Source: Euryarchaeota archaeon UBA605 (GTDB lineage Archaea > Thermoplasmatota > Poseidoniia > Poseidoniales > Thalassarchaeaceae). Taken from it: 64,000 nt of DNA. Below the pieces are notes generated by a model, which did no database searches, was not told the DNA's origin, and worked only from the letters and a program-made list of their open reading frames with translations. The DNA lies in contig DATY01000006.1 of the NCBI GenBank assembly GCA_002504905.1, forward strand, positions 50,352 through 114,351, read 5' to 3'. Made by a program: the position numbers and the translations under genes. Position 1 is the stretch's first letter, and each line of letters opens with the position of its first letter. Shown here in pieces: positions 26,104 to 35,122 of this stretch.

Positions 26104-26982
26104 ATGTTTAATCACGGCCGTTGGGAAGGGCCAATATTAGACCAGCATATGCATTTAGATCGCAATAATCGATATTTAGATGCAGTTTCTGAGTTTGTAA
26201 ATTCGGGAGGTACTGCCATTAATCTTGTACATAAACCAGATTTTTCAAATCTGCCTCTATCAATTTCAGATTACCAATTAGCATATGGTGATACTATTGA
26301 CATGGCAAGAGAGATAAGAGAAAAGTTTGGCATTAAAGTCTCTGTTATTCTTGGTCCTCATCCTATTTCTTGGGAGAAGCAAATACATACAATTGGCTTG
26401 GAAGAATCAACTCAATTGCATCTTGAAGCAGTAAAACTCGCGATACAATATATTTCTTCAGGAGATGCAGTTTGTCTCGGTGAAGTTGGACGACCACATT
26501 ATCCTGTAGATAAAGGAATCTGGAATGCAGCAAATGATTTATTATTAGAAATAATGAAATTAGCTGCGGAAGAAAAAATCAGTATACAACTTCATGTAGA
26601 AGATAATGGTGAGAAAACATATTCCGATTTAGCTAAATTATGTGATAAGGCTAGTTTTCCTAGACATCTTGCAATCAGGCATTATGCTCCTGCGAATATC
26701 CGCAATGATTTCACTCATGGCTTGAGTGTTACAGTAAGCGTCGGTAAAGATAGTATTTCAAAAATAGTAGAAAGCCTGCCATATTGTAAATCATATTGGG
26801 GGATGGAAACAGATTTTCTTGATGATATTAACCGTCCAGGAGCAGTACTTGGTCCAAAGACAATACCAAAAAGAACTCATCAATTAGCGAATAAATTAAT
26901 AGAATCTGGCTATTCAAAAGAACAGATCAATGAAATTATGGAAAATATTCACTCCAACTGGCCACAGATTCTTTATTCTTGA
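26104..26982 (+). CDS. TatD-related metal-dependent hydrolase (COG1831-like)
   Basis: A 292-residue amidohydrolase-superfamily protein from the ATG at 26104, just after the previous stop. The first metal site is 'ILDQHMHLDRN', followed by 'SVILGPHPIS', 'VCLGEVGRPHYPV' with the bridging Glu, 'IQLHVED' with a His, 'RHYAP' and the final 'GMETDFLDD' Asp. These are TIM-barrel metal ligands in the expected order. TatD relatives are often DNases or phosphoesterases; the archaeal group is uncharacterised as far as I know. It overlaps the convergent small membrane gene by 10 bp. Confidence 0.85.
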   Translation: MFNHGRWEGPILDQHMHLDRNNRYLDAVSEFVNSGGTAINLVHKPDFSNLPLSISDYQLAYGDTIDMAREIREKFGIKVSVILGPHPISWEKQIHTIGLEESTQLHLEAVKLAIQYISSGDAVCLGEVGRPHYPVDKGIWNAANDLLLEIMKLAAEEKISIQLHVEDNGEKTYSDLAKLCDKASFPRHLAIRHYAPANIRNDFTHGLSVTVSVGKDSISKIVESLPYCKSYWGMETDFLDDINRPGAVLGPKTIPKRTHQLANKLIESGYSKEQINEIMENIHSNWPQILYS

Positions 26983-27203
26983 AAAGGAGATTTTAGTTTT
27001 GGTGTAAAAGTCATTATTCCACCTAAGAAGAATAGTATAACACAAAAAGTAAAGAAATAGAATTCTCCAATCGGAACAGGCTGATTCATTATTTCTTCAA
27101 AACCAATCCTTAGTAAAGGTCCATTAATGGGTAAAAATAGTATCATCAACAGAATTCCAAGTCTCTGGCGTACAAGCATAAACCTCGGATATGGTAATGA
27201 CAT
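26973..27203 (-). CDS. Small two-helix membrane protein, function unknown
   Basis: A 76-residue protein with hydrophobic segments 'LGILLMILFLPINGPLL' and 'FYFFTFCVILFFLGGIMTF' and a short charged tail. The ORF is complete and fills a gap between the TatD-like gene and tRNA-Gly, which supports it as real, but there is no homology I can state. Confidence 0.5.
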   Translation of the reverse strand: MSLPYPRFMLVRQRLGILLMILFLPINGPLLRIGFEEIMNQPVPIGEFYFFTFCVILFFLGGIMTFTPKLKSPFQE

Positions 27204-27257
27204 TTGAACGGATGTAACCGAACTAGTTTAGAAAGGTCATATCCTCCGATGGCTTAC

Positions 27258-27332
27258 GCGCCTGTAGTGAAGGGGTTATCACCTGAGGTTTCCAACCTCA
27301 TGTCCCGGGTTCAAATCCCGGCGGGCGCACCA
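27258..27332 (+). tRNA. tRNA-Gly (anticodon TCC), CCA encoded
   Basis: A full cloverleaf of 75 nt. The acceptor stem GCGCCTG pairs with CGGGCGC (one U-G pair), the D stem GTGA with TCAC, the anticodon stem TGAGG with CCTCA around TTTCCAA (anticodon TCC), and the T stem CCGGG with CCCGG around TTCAAAT. The 3' CCA is encoded. It reads GGA (and GGG). An open reading frame across 27204-27440 is only its shadow. Confidence 0.95.
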
Positions 27333-27384
27333 TATACAAGCAGTCAAGTGAAGCATTCAAACACTACCTGTTCTCCGGCGGGGC

Positions 27385-29286
27385 ATGTCGAAAGCCAGTC
27401 ATCCGGCCTCTGGGAAAGATGTCATAGTCTCATCGATTAGTAAAGATGCATCAGACCTTTCTGAAGAGAGACAAATAGTTGGGCGACAGATTTGGAGAAT
27501 TTTACCTTATGTAACCAAATATTGGGAGAGGGCAATTGGAGGTCTTCTAGCTAATATTGGTGCTAGGATTTTTGATCTCGTTCCATTGATTGCTATTGGT
27601 ATGGCTGCCGATTACTATAATCCAGAAAACTCTCAATTTACTAATTCAAGAGTTGAAAAGTTTGTTACACTTGATGTAATACCAAACTTAGGTCCGATTG
27701 ATTCTACAGAACTAGGCTTTGGATTACTAATTTTTACATCATTTGTATTTCTTGCAATATTTCAGGGATTAAGTAACCAACTTTGGCAGTCAATTGCTTA
27801 CAAAGCTCAGCACGATATAAGGATGGATGCTACTAAATCTTTGATGGATATGGAAGCTTCTTATTTTGAAACAAGACAGACTGGTAATTTGATGTCAGTT
27901 TTATCGGCTGATGTTGCACAGCTAGAAGATATTATTTCTGATTCATCTACTAGTATTATTAGGATTATTACAACTCTTAGTACGGCATTTTTTATTCTTT
28001 TTTGGATGTCTCCTACACTCTGTATGATATTATTTGGACCATTGTTTATGATTGTTCCAATGGTAATTTGGTTTTCCACTAGAGTTCAAAGAAAGTATCG
28101 TCAACAAAGGGAAAGTACTGGTGGAATAGTTGCAATATTAGAAAATGTACTATCTGGAATTACAGTAGTTCAGGCATATAATGCAAGTGATTTCGAGAGA
28201 GTTAGAATCGAGGGACAAAGTGGTAATTATAGAGATCAAGCTATACAAGCAGCCTTCATCAGAAATCGTTTTATTCCTGGATTCCATATTGTGGCTGGAA
28301 TTTCATTTGGACTATTAGTATCAGCAGGAGGGTGGTTAATGAATTCTGGTCAAATTAGCGTGGGTCAGTTTGTAACATTTTTACTGATATCTACCAGAAT
28401 GACTATGCCGTTGTGGATCCTTGGAATGTTGTTAAATCAATTACAAAAAGGAGAAGCTGCTTCACGTCGTGTTTTTGCAGTTATTGATCTTGAACCATCT
28501 ATTTATGATAAGGAAGATGCATTACATCTCGAAGATCCTATAACAAGTATGTCTTTTGAAGATGTATCATTTTCCTATCCTTCTTCTGAATCAAATGTTC
28601 TTAATAATATAAATTTGAAGGTTTCTTCTGGAGAATTTTTAGGAGTCATGGGTCACACAGGAGCAGGTAAAAGTACAATACTGAAATTGATAGAAAAATT
28701 CTATGAACCGCAACATGGAAAAGTTCTGATTAATGGAAAAGATATCAATAATTTTTCCATTAAATCAGTTAGATCAAAGATTGGTTTTGTCTCTCAGGAC
28801 CCATTCCTTTTTTATGGGACAATCAAGGAAAATGTCTCATATGCAAGAGATGCTACTGATGAGGAGATTTTCAATGCTTTAGATATGGCAGGAGCATCAG
28901 AATTTATTTCACAATTGCCGAATGGATTAGAATCAATGGTAGGAGATAGAGGGGTAATGCTATCTGGTGGACAAAGAGCAAGAATTAGTCTTGCTAGGGC
29001 TTTATTGAATGACCCTGATCTTCTAATTCTAGATGAAGCCAGTGCCGCATTAGACGCCGAAACTGAGAAAAGAATTCAACAGTCACTTTTCGGTGGTTCA
29101 AACGGTAAGAAGCGTAGATTAACAATAGCCGTAGCTCATAGACTTGCTACTATAAGAAACGCTGATGAAATAATATCAATGGTAGATGGTGCAATAGTTG
29201 AAAGAGGAAAGCATGAAGAATTGCTTAGAAACGAAAGCGTTTATGCTTCACAATGGTCTATCCAAACTGGCGAAATTGAAACTTAG
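27385..29286 (+). CDS. ABC exporter with fused membrane and ATPase domains (MsbA/LmrA-like half-transporter)
   Basis: A 633-residue protein: six membrane helices in residues about 45-360, then the ATPase with Walker A 'GHTGAGKST' (about 422-430), signature 'LSGGQRARIS' (about 529) and Walker B 'LLILDEASAALD'. The short Asn/Tyr-rich loop after helix 1 faces outside. It should work as a homodimer exporting lipid, peptide or drug-like substrates. The next gene follows 11 bp later. Substrate is not predictable from sequence. Confidence 0.93.
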   Translation: MSKASHPASGKDVIVSSISKDASDLSEERQIVGRQIWRILPYVTKYWERAIGGLLANIGARIFDLVPLIAIGMAADYYNPENSQFTNSRVEKFVTLDVIPNLGPIDSTELGFGLLIFTSFVFLAIFQGLSNQLWQSIAYKAQHDIRMDATKSLMDMEASYFETRQTGNLMSVLSADVAQLEDIISDSSTSIIRIITTLSTAFFILFWMSPTLCMILFGPLFMIVPMVIWFSTRVQRKYRQQRESTGGIVAILENVLSGITVVQAYNASDFERVRIEGQSGNYRDQAIQAAFIRNRFIPGFHIVAGISFGLLVSAGGWLMNSGQISVGQFVTFLLISTRMTMPLWILGMLLNQLQKGEAASRRVFAVIDLEPSIYDKEDALHLEDPITSMSFEDVSFSYPSSESNVLNNINLKVSSGEFLGVMGHTGAGKSTILKLIEKFYEPQHGKVLINGKDINNFSIKSVRSKIGFVSQDPFLFYGTIKENVSYARDATDEEIFNALDMAGASEFISQLPNGLESMVGDRGVMLSGGQRARISLARALLNDPDLLILDEASAALDAETEKRIQQSLFGGSNGKKRRLTIAVAHRLATIRNADEIISMVDGAIVERGKHEELLRNESVYASQWSIQTGEIET

Positions 29287-29297
29287 GTGGGAACAGA

Positions 29298-29999
29298 TTG
29301 GATATTGAATGGATAACCGTGGAACCAGGAAAAGTATTCATTGGTTCAGACAATCGGTCCATACTTTTCGGAGGAATTGGTCCTAGACATGAGGTAAAAA
29401 TAGACTACAATTACGAAATATCATATTTGCCCGTAAGTTCAAAAATTTCTAAAAAATTTCTTGAAAGTAAAGATTGTTACATTGCATCTGAATCGGAATG
29501 GTCACTTGCAATGAAAAGAAAATTAATTTTTGGAAATAATCAAGTTGAAGAATTATCAGACAGGATTCGTGGTTCTTATTGGTCGAAATACTGTGATGGT
29601 AGGCCGTTTATAGAGGATAATTGGTTAATGAAAGTTTCACGTACTTGGATTTCAGAAACCCCATCAATTACTTCGATTCCAAAAGGAGAGAAATCAGAAT
29701 ATGTTCGTCTGGTCAGAAGATTAGATGTCGAATATAATGATTCTTCGGCTCCAAAATTGCCAAACTCTTCAGATAAATCTAAATTATTATTAGAAGAATT
29801 CATGATTTCATTGATTATTGGAATTATCCCCTCATTTATATGGGCGAATTTTAATGCCAGTTCAGGATATATTTCAGACGCCTGGTTGAATTTAGTATTT
29901 GGAGGATTATTTATTGGAGTATTTTCAGCTATATTCTGGAGACCGAAAACTAAATCTTGGAGAGTTGGAAATAACTGTGGTAAGATGAAAGTGATTTAA
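29298..29999 (+). CDS. Membrane protein with reduced formylglycine-generating-enzyme-like domain
   Basis: A 233-residue protein starting with TTG 11 bp after the exporter gene. Residues 1-140 follow the FGE-sulfatase/SUMF1 plan in short form: 'EPGKVFIGSDN' (PxGxFxMGS), 'GPRHEVKIDYNYEISYLPVS', 'IASESEWSLAMK' (LPTEAEWE), 'IRGSYW', and 'YVRLVRRL' (GFRLVR). The catalytic cysteines of true FGE are absent. Two membrane helices end the protein ('FMISLIIGIIPSFIWANF', 'LVFGGLFIGVFSAIFW'). A binding rather than catalytic role is likely. It overlaps the convergent glycosyltransferase gene by 4 bp. Confidence 0.65.
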   Translation: MDIEWITVEPGKVFIGSDNRSILFGGIGPRHEVKIDYNYEISYLPVSSKISKKFLESKDCYIASESEWSLAMKRKLIFGNNQVEELSDRIRGSYWSKYCDGRPFIEDNWLMKVSRTWISETPSITSIPKGEKSEYVRLVRRLDVEYNDSSAPKLPNSSDKSKLLLEEFMISLIIGIIPSFIWANFNASSGYISDAWLNLVFGGLFIGVFSAIFWRPKTKSWRVGNNCGKMKVI

Positions 30000-31084
30000 C
30001 GAGATCTATCATCTATTTGTAGGCCCGATTTACCTCTTAAGATTCTACTCCAACCTGTTAATACTCCCATTCCATAGTTCCAGTGTAATGTATAAGTTGC
30101 TATTGATGATAAGAAAATAGTTTTCTTTGTTTTACTAGGGGAGTTTCCTTTCCAAGATCCATACCAAGCTAATAGATTATACAATAAAATAAGTGTGGGT
30201 AATGTATGAACTCCTAATCTAGGTAGTCCCATAGGTATTGTCGATAATCTAATGTCCCAAAATTCAGGCCATGCCAACCCTCCATTTGCTAGTCCCCAGA
30301 AAAAAAATCCAAATGCTGCTACTACCAATGGGGGGAAAAATGCAACTACTGTATGCGTAGGTGCTCTGAGCTCAGGATATTGGTGACTAGCTAAAGTTCT
30401 TACAAGTCCGTAATTTCTAATTTGTTTCTTTACTCTAGATAGATTCCTTCTTCGATGCCACATTACAGCACTTCTATCAGTCCACAATTTTTTCCCAGTC
30501 AGTCTGATTTTATGATCAAGCATCACATCTTCTGCTCCAATAGCGCCTTGATCAAATCCGCCGACTTCCTCAAGAACAGAACGTCTGTAAGAACTATTTA
30601 CTCCAGGAAGTTGATTAACTTCATCCAGTTCTTTCTTGCCTAACTTACCATAATTAGTTCCAGCAGTAAATATCGTGCTACAAAATGCAACATCTATTAC
30701 TTGCTGCCACATTGTTGATTCTTTTACTGGAGCAAAATTTGGTCCACCTACTCCACTTACATCTTCATTCTCATACCATGGTACCAATTTTTCAATCCAA
30801 TTTTCGGGTACAATCACATCATCGTCAGTGAAAAAAATCAGTTCAGAATTAGTTGAGTCAATTGCTACATTACATGCATCTGCTCTAGTTCTCGAGCCTT
30901 CATCATCAATAAATCGAATATTATTCTCTTGGCATACACTTTTTCCCGGATCATTTGTTGGACCTACAACCACTATTTCGATTTCTCCAACATATGTCTG
31001 TTTTCTTAGACCTTTTAATACAATATCTAACTCTTCATGGTTCCTAACACTAGGAATGATGACTGTAACTGAGGGGTGACTCAC
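29996..31084 (-). CDS. Membrane glycosyltransferase family 2
   Basis: A 362-residue GT-A protein: 'VTVIIPSVRNHEELDIVL' N-terminus, donor-binding 'DEGSRTRADACNVAID', metal motif 'FFTDDDVIVPENW', and acceptor region 'GAEDVMLDHKIRL'. Two or three hydrophobic helices lie in the C-terminal third ('VVAFFPPLVVAAFGFFFWG', 'LILLYNLLAWYG'), so it acts at the membrane, probably on lipid-linked or surface glycans. Downstream of pcn in the same direction. Sugar donor unknown. Confidence 0.87.
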   Translation of the reverse strand: MSHPSVTVIIPSVRNHEELDIVLKGLRKQTYVGEIEIVVVGPTNDPGKSVCQENNIRFIDDEGSRTRADACNVAIDSTNSELIFFTDDDVIVPENWIEKLVPWYENEDVSGVGGPNFAPVKESTMWQQVIDVAFCSTIFTAGTNYGKLGKKELDEVNQLPGVNSSYRRSVLEEVGGFDQGAIGAEDVMLDHKIRLTGKKLWTDRSAVMWHRRRNLSRVKKQIRNYGLVRTLASHQYPELRAPTHTVVAFFPPLVVAAFGFFFWGLANGGLAWPEFWDIRLSTIPMGLPRLGVHTLPTLILLYNLLAWYGSWKGNSPSKTKKTIFLSSIATYTLHWNYGMGVLTGWSRILRGKSGLQIDDRSR

Positions 31085-31128
31085 GACTTACCGTAAGAGT
31101 CTACACTTTCAATAACATCGATTAGTAA

Positions 31129-31878
31129 TCATGGATCATTTGTGACTCTAGGTGCTAGGAAGTAAACCCAACTAGCCCCTCCATCATTACTATTCCAAGT
31201 CAGTCTTAGGGGATATTTATCTTGGAACTCTAACGTTACTGAATCTGTTAATCCACTTGCTAATTTTCTTGTTAGAGGATCTAGGAATTGTAGAGAATAT
31301 GTTGATTGTGTAGGGTTAGCGGCAACTAACTCACTTAATTCACCTGCATCAAATCTTACATTCACGGATTCACCAGCTTCCACAGTTACTGAAACGCTCA
31401 TCTGATTAGAATCAAGACTTAAATCTACTAATTCTCCAACAAATTTTGCTGCTCTTAACGCATTAGAAAGTTTAGAGGCATCTATAGTCGCTCTACTATC
31501 GAATGACAACTGTGGCATTTTTGGCTCATTCATCGTCGCCGTATCTAAACCCCTTAGAATTCTGTGTACTGCTCCGACTCTAACATTTATTGCTCCAATA
31601 GCTTTGTCATAATCTAATTCTACTAAATCCGAAGGACCTGCTAGGCTCAATAAGTCTCTTAATTTGGCAAGTTCTAAACCAATTTCAACGGGCTCAACTT
31701 CATATGTTTCAAAGCATGCATCACCTATAGTTGCGGATAGCAAAGCCACATGTGATCCATCGACTACATTTATCTGAAGTCCATTTTCTTTCCAAACCAA
31801 TTTTGCTTCTTCTGTCAATACAGAAAGTAAGTCTACTATTTCTTTCATTAATTGCGTATTTGCTGTGACTCTCAACAT
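31129..31878 (-). CDS. pcn: PCNA sliding clamp
   Basis: A 249-residue clamp from ATG 31878, where the fold begins ('MLRVTANTQLMKEIVDLLS') and which has a GAGGTGG ribosome-binding sequence just upstream; a start at 31923 would add 15 polar residues and hide that site. 'GSHVALLSATI' and 'GLELAKLRDLL' are in the first domain, and the C-terminus ends with 'VYFLAPR', the usual partner-binding strand. The ring of three tethers polymerases, RFC clients and nucleases. tfs lies upstream on the same strand, an arrangement seen in other euryarchaea. Confidence 0.93.
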   Translation of the reverse strand: MLRVTANTQLMKEIVDLLSVLTEEAKLVWKENGLQINVVDGSHVALLSATIGDACFETYEVEPVEIGLELAKLRDLLSLAGPSDLVELDYDKAIGAINVRVGAVHRILRGLDTATMNEPKMPQLSFDSRATIDASKLSNALRAAKFVGELVDLSLDSNQMSVSVTVEAGESVNVRFDAGELSELVAANPTQSTYSLQFLDPLTRKLASGLTDSVTLEFQDKYPLRLTWNSNDGGASWVYFLAPRVTNDP

Positions 31879-31978
31879 CTTGCCACCTCTTCCCTGCTGT
31901 ACCCTTGACTGCGGGTTATTCATGCTTATGTTTCAGCGATTTGGTATTTTATAGTAAAAAGTTGATTTTTTTTGAATA

Positions 31979-32359
31979 TTATTGGTATTCTCTGAACTTA
32001 TGTCCACAACTCTCACAAGTACAGATTTTTGTTTCCGGTTCATCAGAAGATCTGGTCTGCATTAGCACAACAAATATTCTATCTTCATCACATTTTGGAC
32101 AAAGATAATCTCCAACCCATAGAGTTCCTTGAGCCACAGTTTCAGGTACAACTTCATTCAAATGTCTAAGAGATGAAGTTTCACTTGTAGTTGCAGCCTT
32201 GGATAGGTCGATGGTTTCTCCAGTCATTGGATCGGTAAATTCTGCACCTTTACCATCTTTTCCAGCCAAGGGGCCTTCATAACCACAAGTATAATTTGTA
32301 CATCTGATATTTCCATTACCTTCCATAAAACCTAATGTTCCGCATTCTGGACAAAACAT
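31979..32359 (-). CDS. tfs: Transcription factor S (TFIIS/RPB9-like)
   Basis: A 126-residue protein with two zinc ribbons: an N-terminal one with CxxC 'FCPECGTLGF' and a C-terminal TFIIS ribbon with 'CPKCDED' and 'CESCGHKFREY'. The hairpin 'QTRSSDEPET' carries the Asp-Glu pair that stimulates RNA cleavage by stalled RNA polymerase. Its length is slightly above that of usual TFS. It is 100 bp upstream of pcn on the same strand. Confidence 0.93.
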   Translation of the reverse strand: MFCPECGTLGFMEGNGNIRCTNYTCGYEGPLAGKDGKGAEFTDPMTGETIDLSKAATTSETSSLRHLNEVVPETVAQGTLWVGDYLCPKCDEDRIFVVLMQTRSSDEPETKICTCESCGHKFREYQ

Positions 32360-32454
32360 GACTCACACCAACTGTTGATTGTGTAACCAACCGAATATTG
32401 GTAAATCATCATCTTATTGAACATTACTAATACTTGAACTCTTAATTAATAATA

Positions 32455-32829
32455 TTAAGAGAATAAAGAAAATCCGATTTTATATCCTAACCAAGCCAAA
32501 CCCAAACTGCCGATAATTGTTATTGCGACATAAAAAAGGGAGATAGAAAAATCATTTTCTGTGAGATTTATTGTATCCATTGCGAATGCTGACATAGTAG
32601 TAAACGCACCTAATAAACCAGTTCCAAATAATAGTACATAATCTTGATTAATAATTGCATCCGCAGCAATGACTCCAAACATTAATCCTAGTAGCATTGA
32701 ACCCAATAAATTAACAGTTATTGTACCATATGGCATCTGTTCGGATGGGATTATCTCTGTAACCAAATATCTCAAGATTGAGCCTATTGCGCCGCCTAGA
32801 CCAACTAATATTACCAACCTTCCATCCAT
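32455..32829 (-). CDS. crcB: Fluoride channel CrcB/Fluc
   Basis: A 124-residue membrane protein with four hydrophobic helices and the Fluc motifs 'GGAIGSILRY' (12-21), 'TITVNLLGSMLLG' and 'GTGLLGAFTTMSAFAMD', which carries the Phe/Thr-Ser pore residues. It works as a dimer exporting fluoride. It is on the same strand as tfs but 95 bp away, and divergent from nop5. No fluoride riboswitch was noticed upstream. Confidence 0.93.
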   Translation of the reverse strand: MDGRLVILVGLGGAIGSILRYLVTEIIPSEQMPYGTITVNLLGSMLLGLMFGVIAADAIINQDYVLLFGTGLLGAFTTMSAFAMDTINLTENDFSISLFYVAITIIGSLGLAWLGYKIGFSLFS

Positions 32830-32907
32830 GAGATGGCTAATAGATATCAGTTTTCATGTCTTCGCTACTATCGTGAGATTGAAGCATGAAGTCGTCGTCG
32901 AGAGGTT

Positions 32908-33909
32908 GTGCGCGTCATCTACGATTGGAGGTTGGCTAGAGTAATCGATGCTGATAATCAGATAATTGATGAATTATATTGGAATCGTATTTCTACAAAA
33001 AATCTTGTTAACAGACTATCAGATTTACAGTCTGGAAGACTTACTCCTGAAGCCCGTACATTAAAAGAAAGATTTCCAGAATCTGAAATAGATTATCTAG
33101 GGGCTCTTTCTGATTCAGAATGGCCAGATTTTTCCGATGATGAAATAGAAAAATTTATTCAAGCATCAACTAGACTGGCAAAAAGAGGAGTTGCAGAATC
33201 TTCTGGAGATATTGACAGAAGAATGGATATGTTGGTTTCCGCGAATAATGAATTGAGGGCTTCTTGGACTACTTTAGAAGCGAGATGTATTGAATGGGTA
33301 GGATTATTTTTATCTGATTTGAATTTGGATGAACAAAGAAAGAAAATTCCAGAAATTGTTTCTAAGTCTAAATCAATCAATGATGTTGCCAAAAAGTTCG
33401 ATATATCTAAACCTAAACATCAGCCTTCAGAAGAAGAATGGAGAACTATAAATTCACAAGCCAATACTGTTGTAAATTTAGAAAATCAATTACAATCTTC
33501 TGAAGAAACAATTAGAGTTCTTGCTAATGATTATTTGCCAAGTTTATCTTTATTAATTGGACCAATAAGTGCTGCAAAATTAATCGTTTTAGCAGGTGGA
33601 CGTGAACGTTTAGCCAGAATGCCATCCGGTAGTCTTCAGGTACTAGGTGCAAATGCTGCAATGTCTGCTCACAGGAAAGGAGCACCTCCTCCTAAACATG
33701 GAGCCATTCTTTTTTCTATGCCTGCAGTTAGTCGCAGTCCTCGTTGGGTACGCGGTAAAGTTGCAAGATATTTGGCTGGCAAGGCTAGTATTGCAGTTAG
33801 GATAGATCATTTTGATGGTGAGAGACTGACAAAAGAACAGGTTTCTGAAATTCACAAAGAGGCCGAGTCGATAAAGAATAAATTCCCTAAACCTCCGAAG
33901 AGGAAGTGA
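32908..33909 (+). CDS. Nop5 (Nop56/58-like) box C/D RNP core protein
   Basis: A 333-residue protein starting with GTG. The NOP domain is clear in the C-terminal half: 'IGPISAAKLIVLAGGRERL', 'MPSGSLQVLGANAAMSAH', 'PPPKHGAILFSMPAV' and 'RGKVARYLAGKASIAVRID', followed by a Lys/Pro-rich end. The middle helices form the coiled coil. It scaffolds L7Ae and fibrillarin on guide RNAs for 2'-O-methylation. The N-terminal domain is shorter than usual. The fibrillarin gene overlaps it by 4 bp, the standard archaeal pair. Confidence 0.92.
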   Translation: MRVIYDWRLARVIDADNQIIDELYWNRISTKNLVNRLSDLQSGRLTPEARTLKERFPESEIDYLGALSDSEWPDFSDDEIEKFIQASTRLAKRGVAESSGDIDRRMDMLVSANNELRASWTTLEARCIEWVGLFLSDLNLDEQRKKIPEIVSKSKSINDVAKKFDISKPKHQPSEEEWRTINSQANTVVNLENQLQSSEETIRVLANDYLPSLSLLIGPISAAKLIVLAGGRERLARMPSGSLQVLGANAAMSAHRKGAPPPKHGAILFSMPAVSRSPRWVRGKVARYLAGKASIAVRIDHFDGERLTKEQVSEIHKEAESIKNKFPKPPKRK

Positions 33910-34619
33910 AAAAAATGGGTCGAAGAAAACCTATTCAACTTGCATGGGGGGTACGTAGAGAAGGACGTAGTTTGTGGACAAGAAATGCAGTTAAAGGGGT
34001 TTCAGTTAGAGATGAGAGAAGAAAAAAGGATAGCCGTATTGAATGGCGTTATTGGGATCCACAGAAATCTAAAGTAGCTGCTTGCTTATTGAAAACTAAA
34101 TTAAATCCCAGTGAAATTATACCTAAATCTGGTTCTACTTGCCTGTACCTAGGTGCATCATCTGGAACTACTGTTAGCCACATTCATGACCATGTTTGCG
34201 GTTCAGGAAATCATCATAATGGTCAGATTGTGTCTGTAGAAATTTCTCCTCGAATGATGAGAGATTTAAGTAAATTATCTGAATCTCGACCAGGACTAAT
34301 TCCAGTATTAGGAGATGCCAGAGATCCTATGGTAATCTCACCATATCTAAGAAATAAGGTAGATTGGTTTCATCAAGATATTAGTGTTGCCGATCAAACT
34401 AAATCTTTTTTGAGAATATCAGATTTTTTCCTTAAAGATGGCGGTATTGGAATGTTATCACTTAAGGCCGCCAGTGAGAGATGGGTTGAAGGAGGAGATG
34501 ATTCAAGATTTGAATTGGCAAAGAAATTGATTGAATCAAATTCTGAAGTTACATTAATTGATAATGTGGATATATCTCATTACGAAGGTCAACATCGAGT
34601 ATTTATTATCAGAAAGTAG
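33906..34619 (+). CDS. flpA: Fibrillarin-like rRNA/tRNA 2'-O-methyltransferase
   Basis: A 237-residue SAM-dependent methyltransferase. The start is GTG 33906, overlapping nop5, or ATG 33915. The SAM motif is 'YLGASSGTTVSH', then 'SVEISPRMMRDL' and 'VLGDARDP', and the catalytic end 'MLSLKAASER' (K of the K-D-K-H set) with 'EGQHRVFII'. It methylates rRNA and tRNA riboses with Nop5, L7Ae and C/D guide RNAs. Length is normal. Confidence 0.94.
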   Translation: MKKMGRRKPIQLAWGVRREGRSLWTRNAVKGVSVRDERRKKDSRIEWRYWDPQKSKVAACLLKTKLNPSEIIPKSGSTCLYLGASSGTTVSHIHDHVCGSGNHHNGQIVSVEISPRMMRDLSKLSESRPGLIPVLGDARDPMVISPYLRNKVDWFHQDISVADQTKSFLRISDFFLKDGGIGMLSLKAASERWVEGGDDSRFELAKKLIESNSEVTLIDNVDISHYEGQHRVFIIRK

Positions 34620-34623
34620 AAAA

Positions 34624-35025
34624 TTAACTTCCTATTGATAGACCTAATAGGCCTAATCCACCAAGGAAAACAAGAACAACGATAAAACCTAAGATTACTA
34701 GAACTGTAACAATCCAACCAATGATTTGAGCTGCTAAAGTCATACCTGAATCCGGATGCCCAGATTGATTTTTAGTAATCGAAGCAGCTCCATGAGCTAA
34801 TATGACTCCTGGTATTGTAAAACAAAGTGATATTGGAGGGAAGACAAATAGTAAAATCGCTCCTAGTGATGATAGTATCAGAGCTAAAGTAGCATTTGTT
34901 TGAGTAAATTGACCTGATATCTGAACCCCTCCTACTTGAACGGGAGTGTTTGAATTCATTGTAGGATTTGCCCATGGTATCTCGCTGTTATTGTCGGAAA
35001 TAGGAACTTCCTCGTCAGTACTCAT
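34624..35025 (-). CDS. DUF4190-like small membrane protein
   Basis: A 133-residue protein from the ATG at 35025; a frame upstream to 35112 adds 29 residues unlike the family. A Pro/Asn/Ser-rich cytoplasmic start is followed by two hydrophobic stretches, 'ATLALILSSLGAILLFVFPPI' split by a short turn and 'IIGWIVTVLVILGFIVVLVF', with the 'PGVILAHGAA' link typical of DUF4190 proteins. Function unknown. It is convergent with flpA (4 bp gap) and divergent from mutM. Confidence 0.7.
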   Translation of the reverse strand: MSTDEEVPISDNNSEIPWANPTMNSNTPVQVGGVQISGQFTQTNATLALILSSLGAILLFVFPPISLCFTIPGVILAHGAASITKNQSGHPDSGMTLAAQIIGWIVTVLVILGFIVVLVFLGGLGLLGLSIGS

Positions 35026-35122
35026 ATACATTCTAATGGCAGATATTATTTCAATCATTCTCTGATTTTTATCGAAATTATTACGCAGACAATATAATGT
35101 AATTACTTTCATTGGTCAATTT

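Noticed and set aside
27204..27440. 78-residue reading frame over tRNA-Gly
   Set aside because: It overlaps the complete tRNA and the exporter start, and its product has no protein-like pattern.
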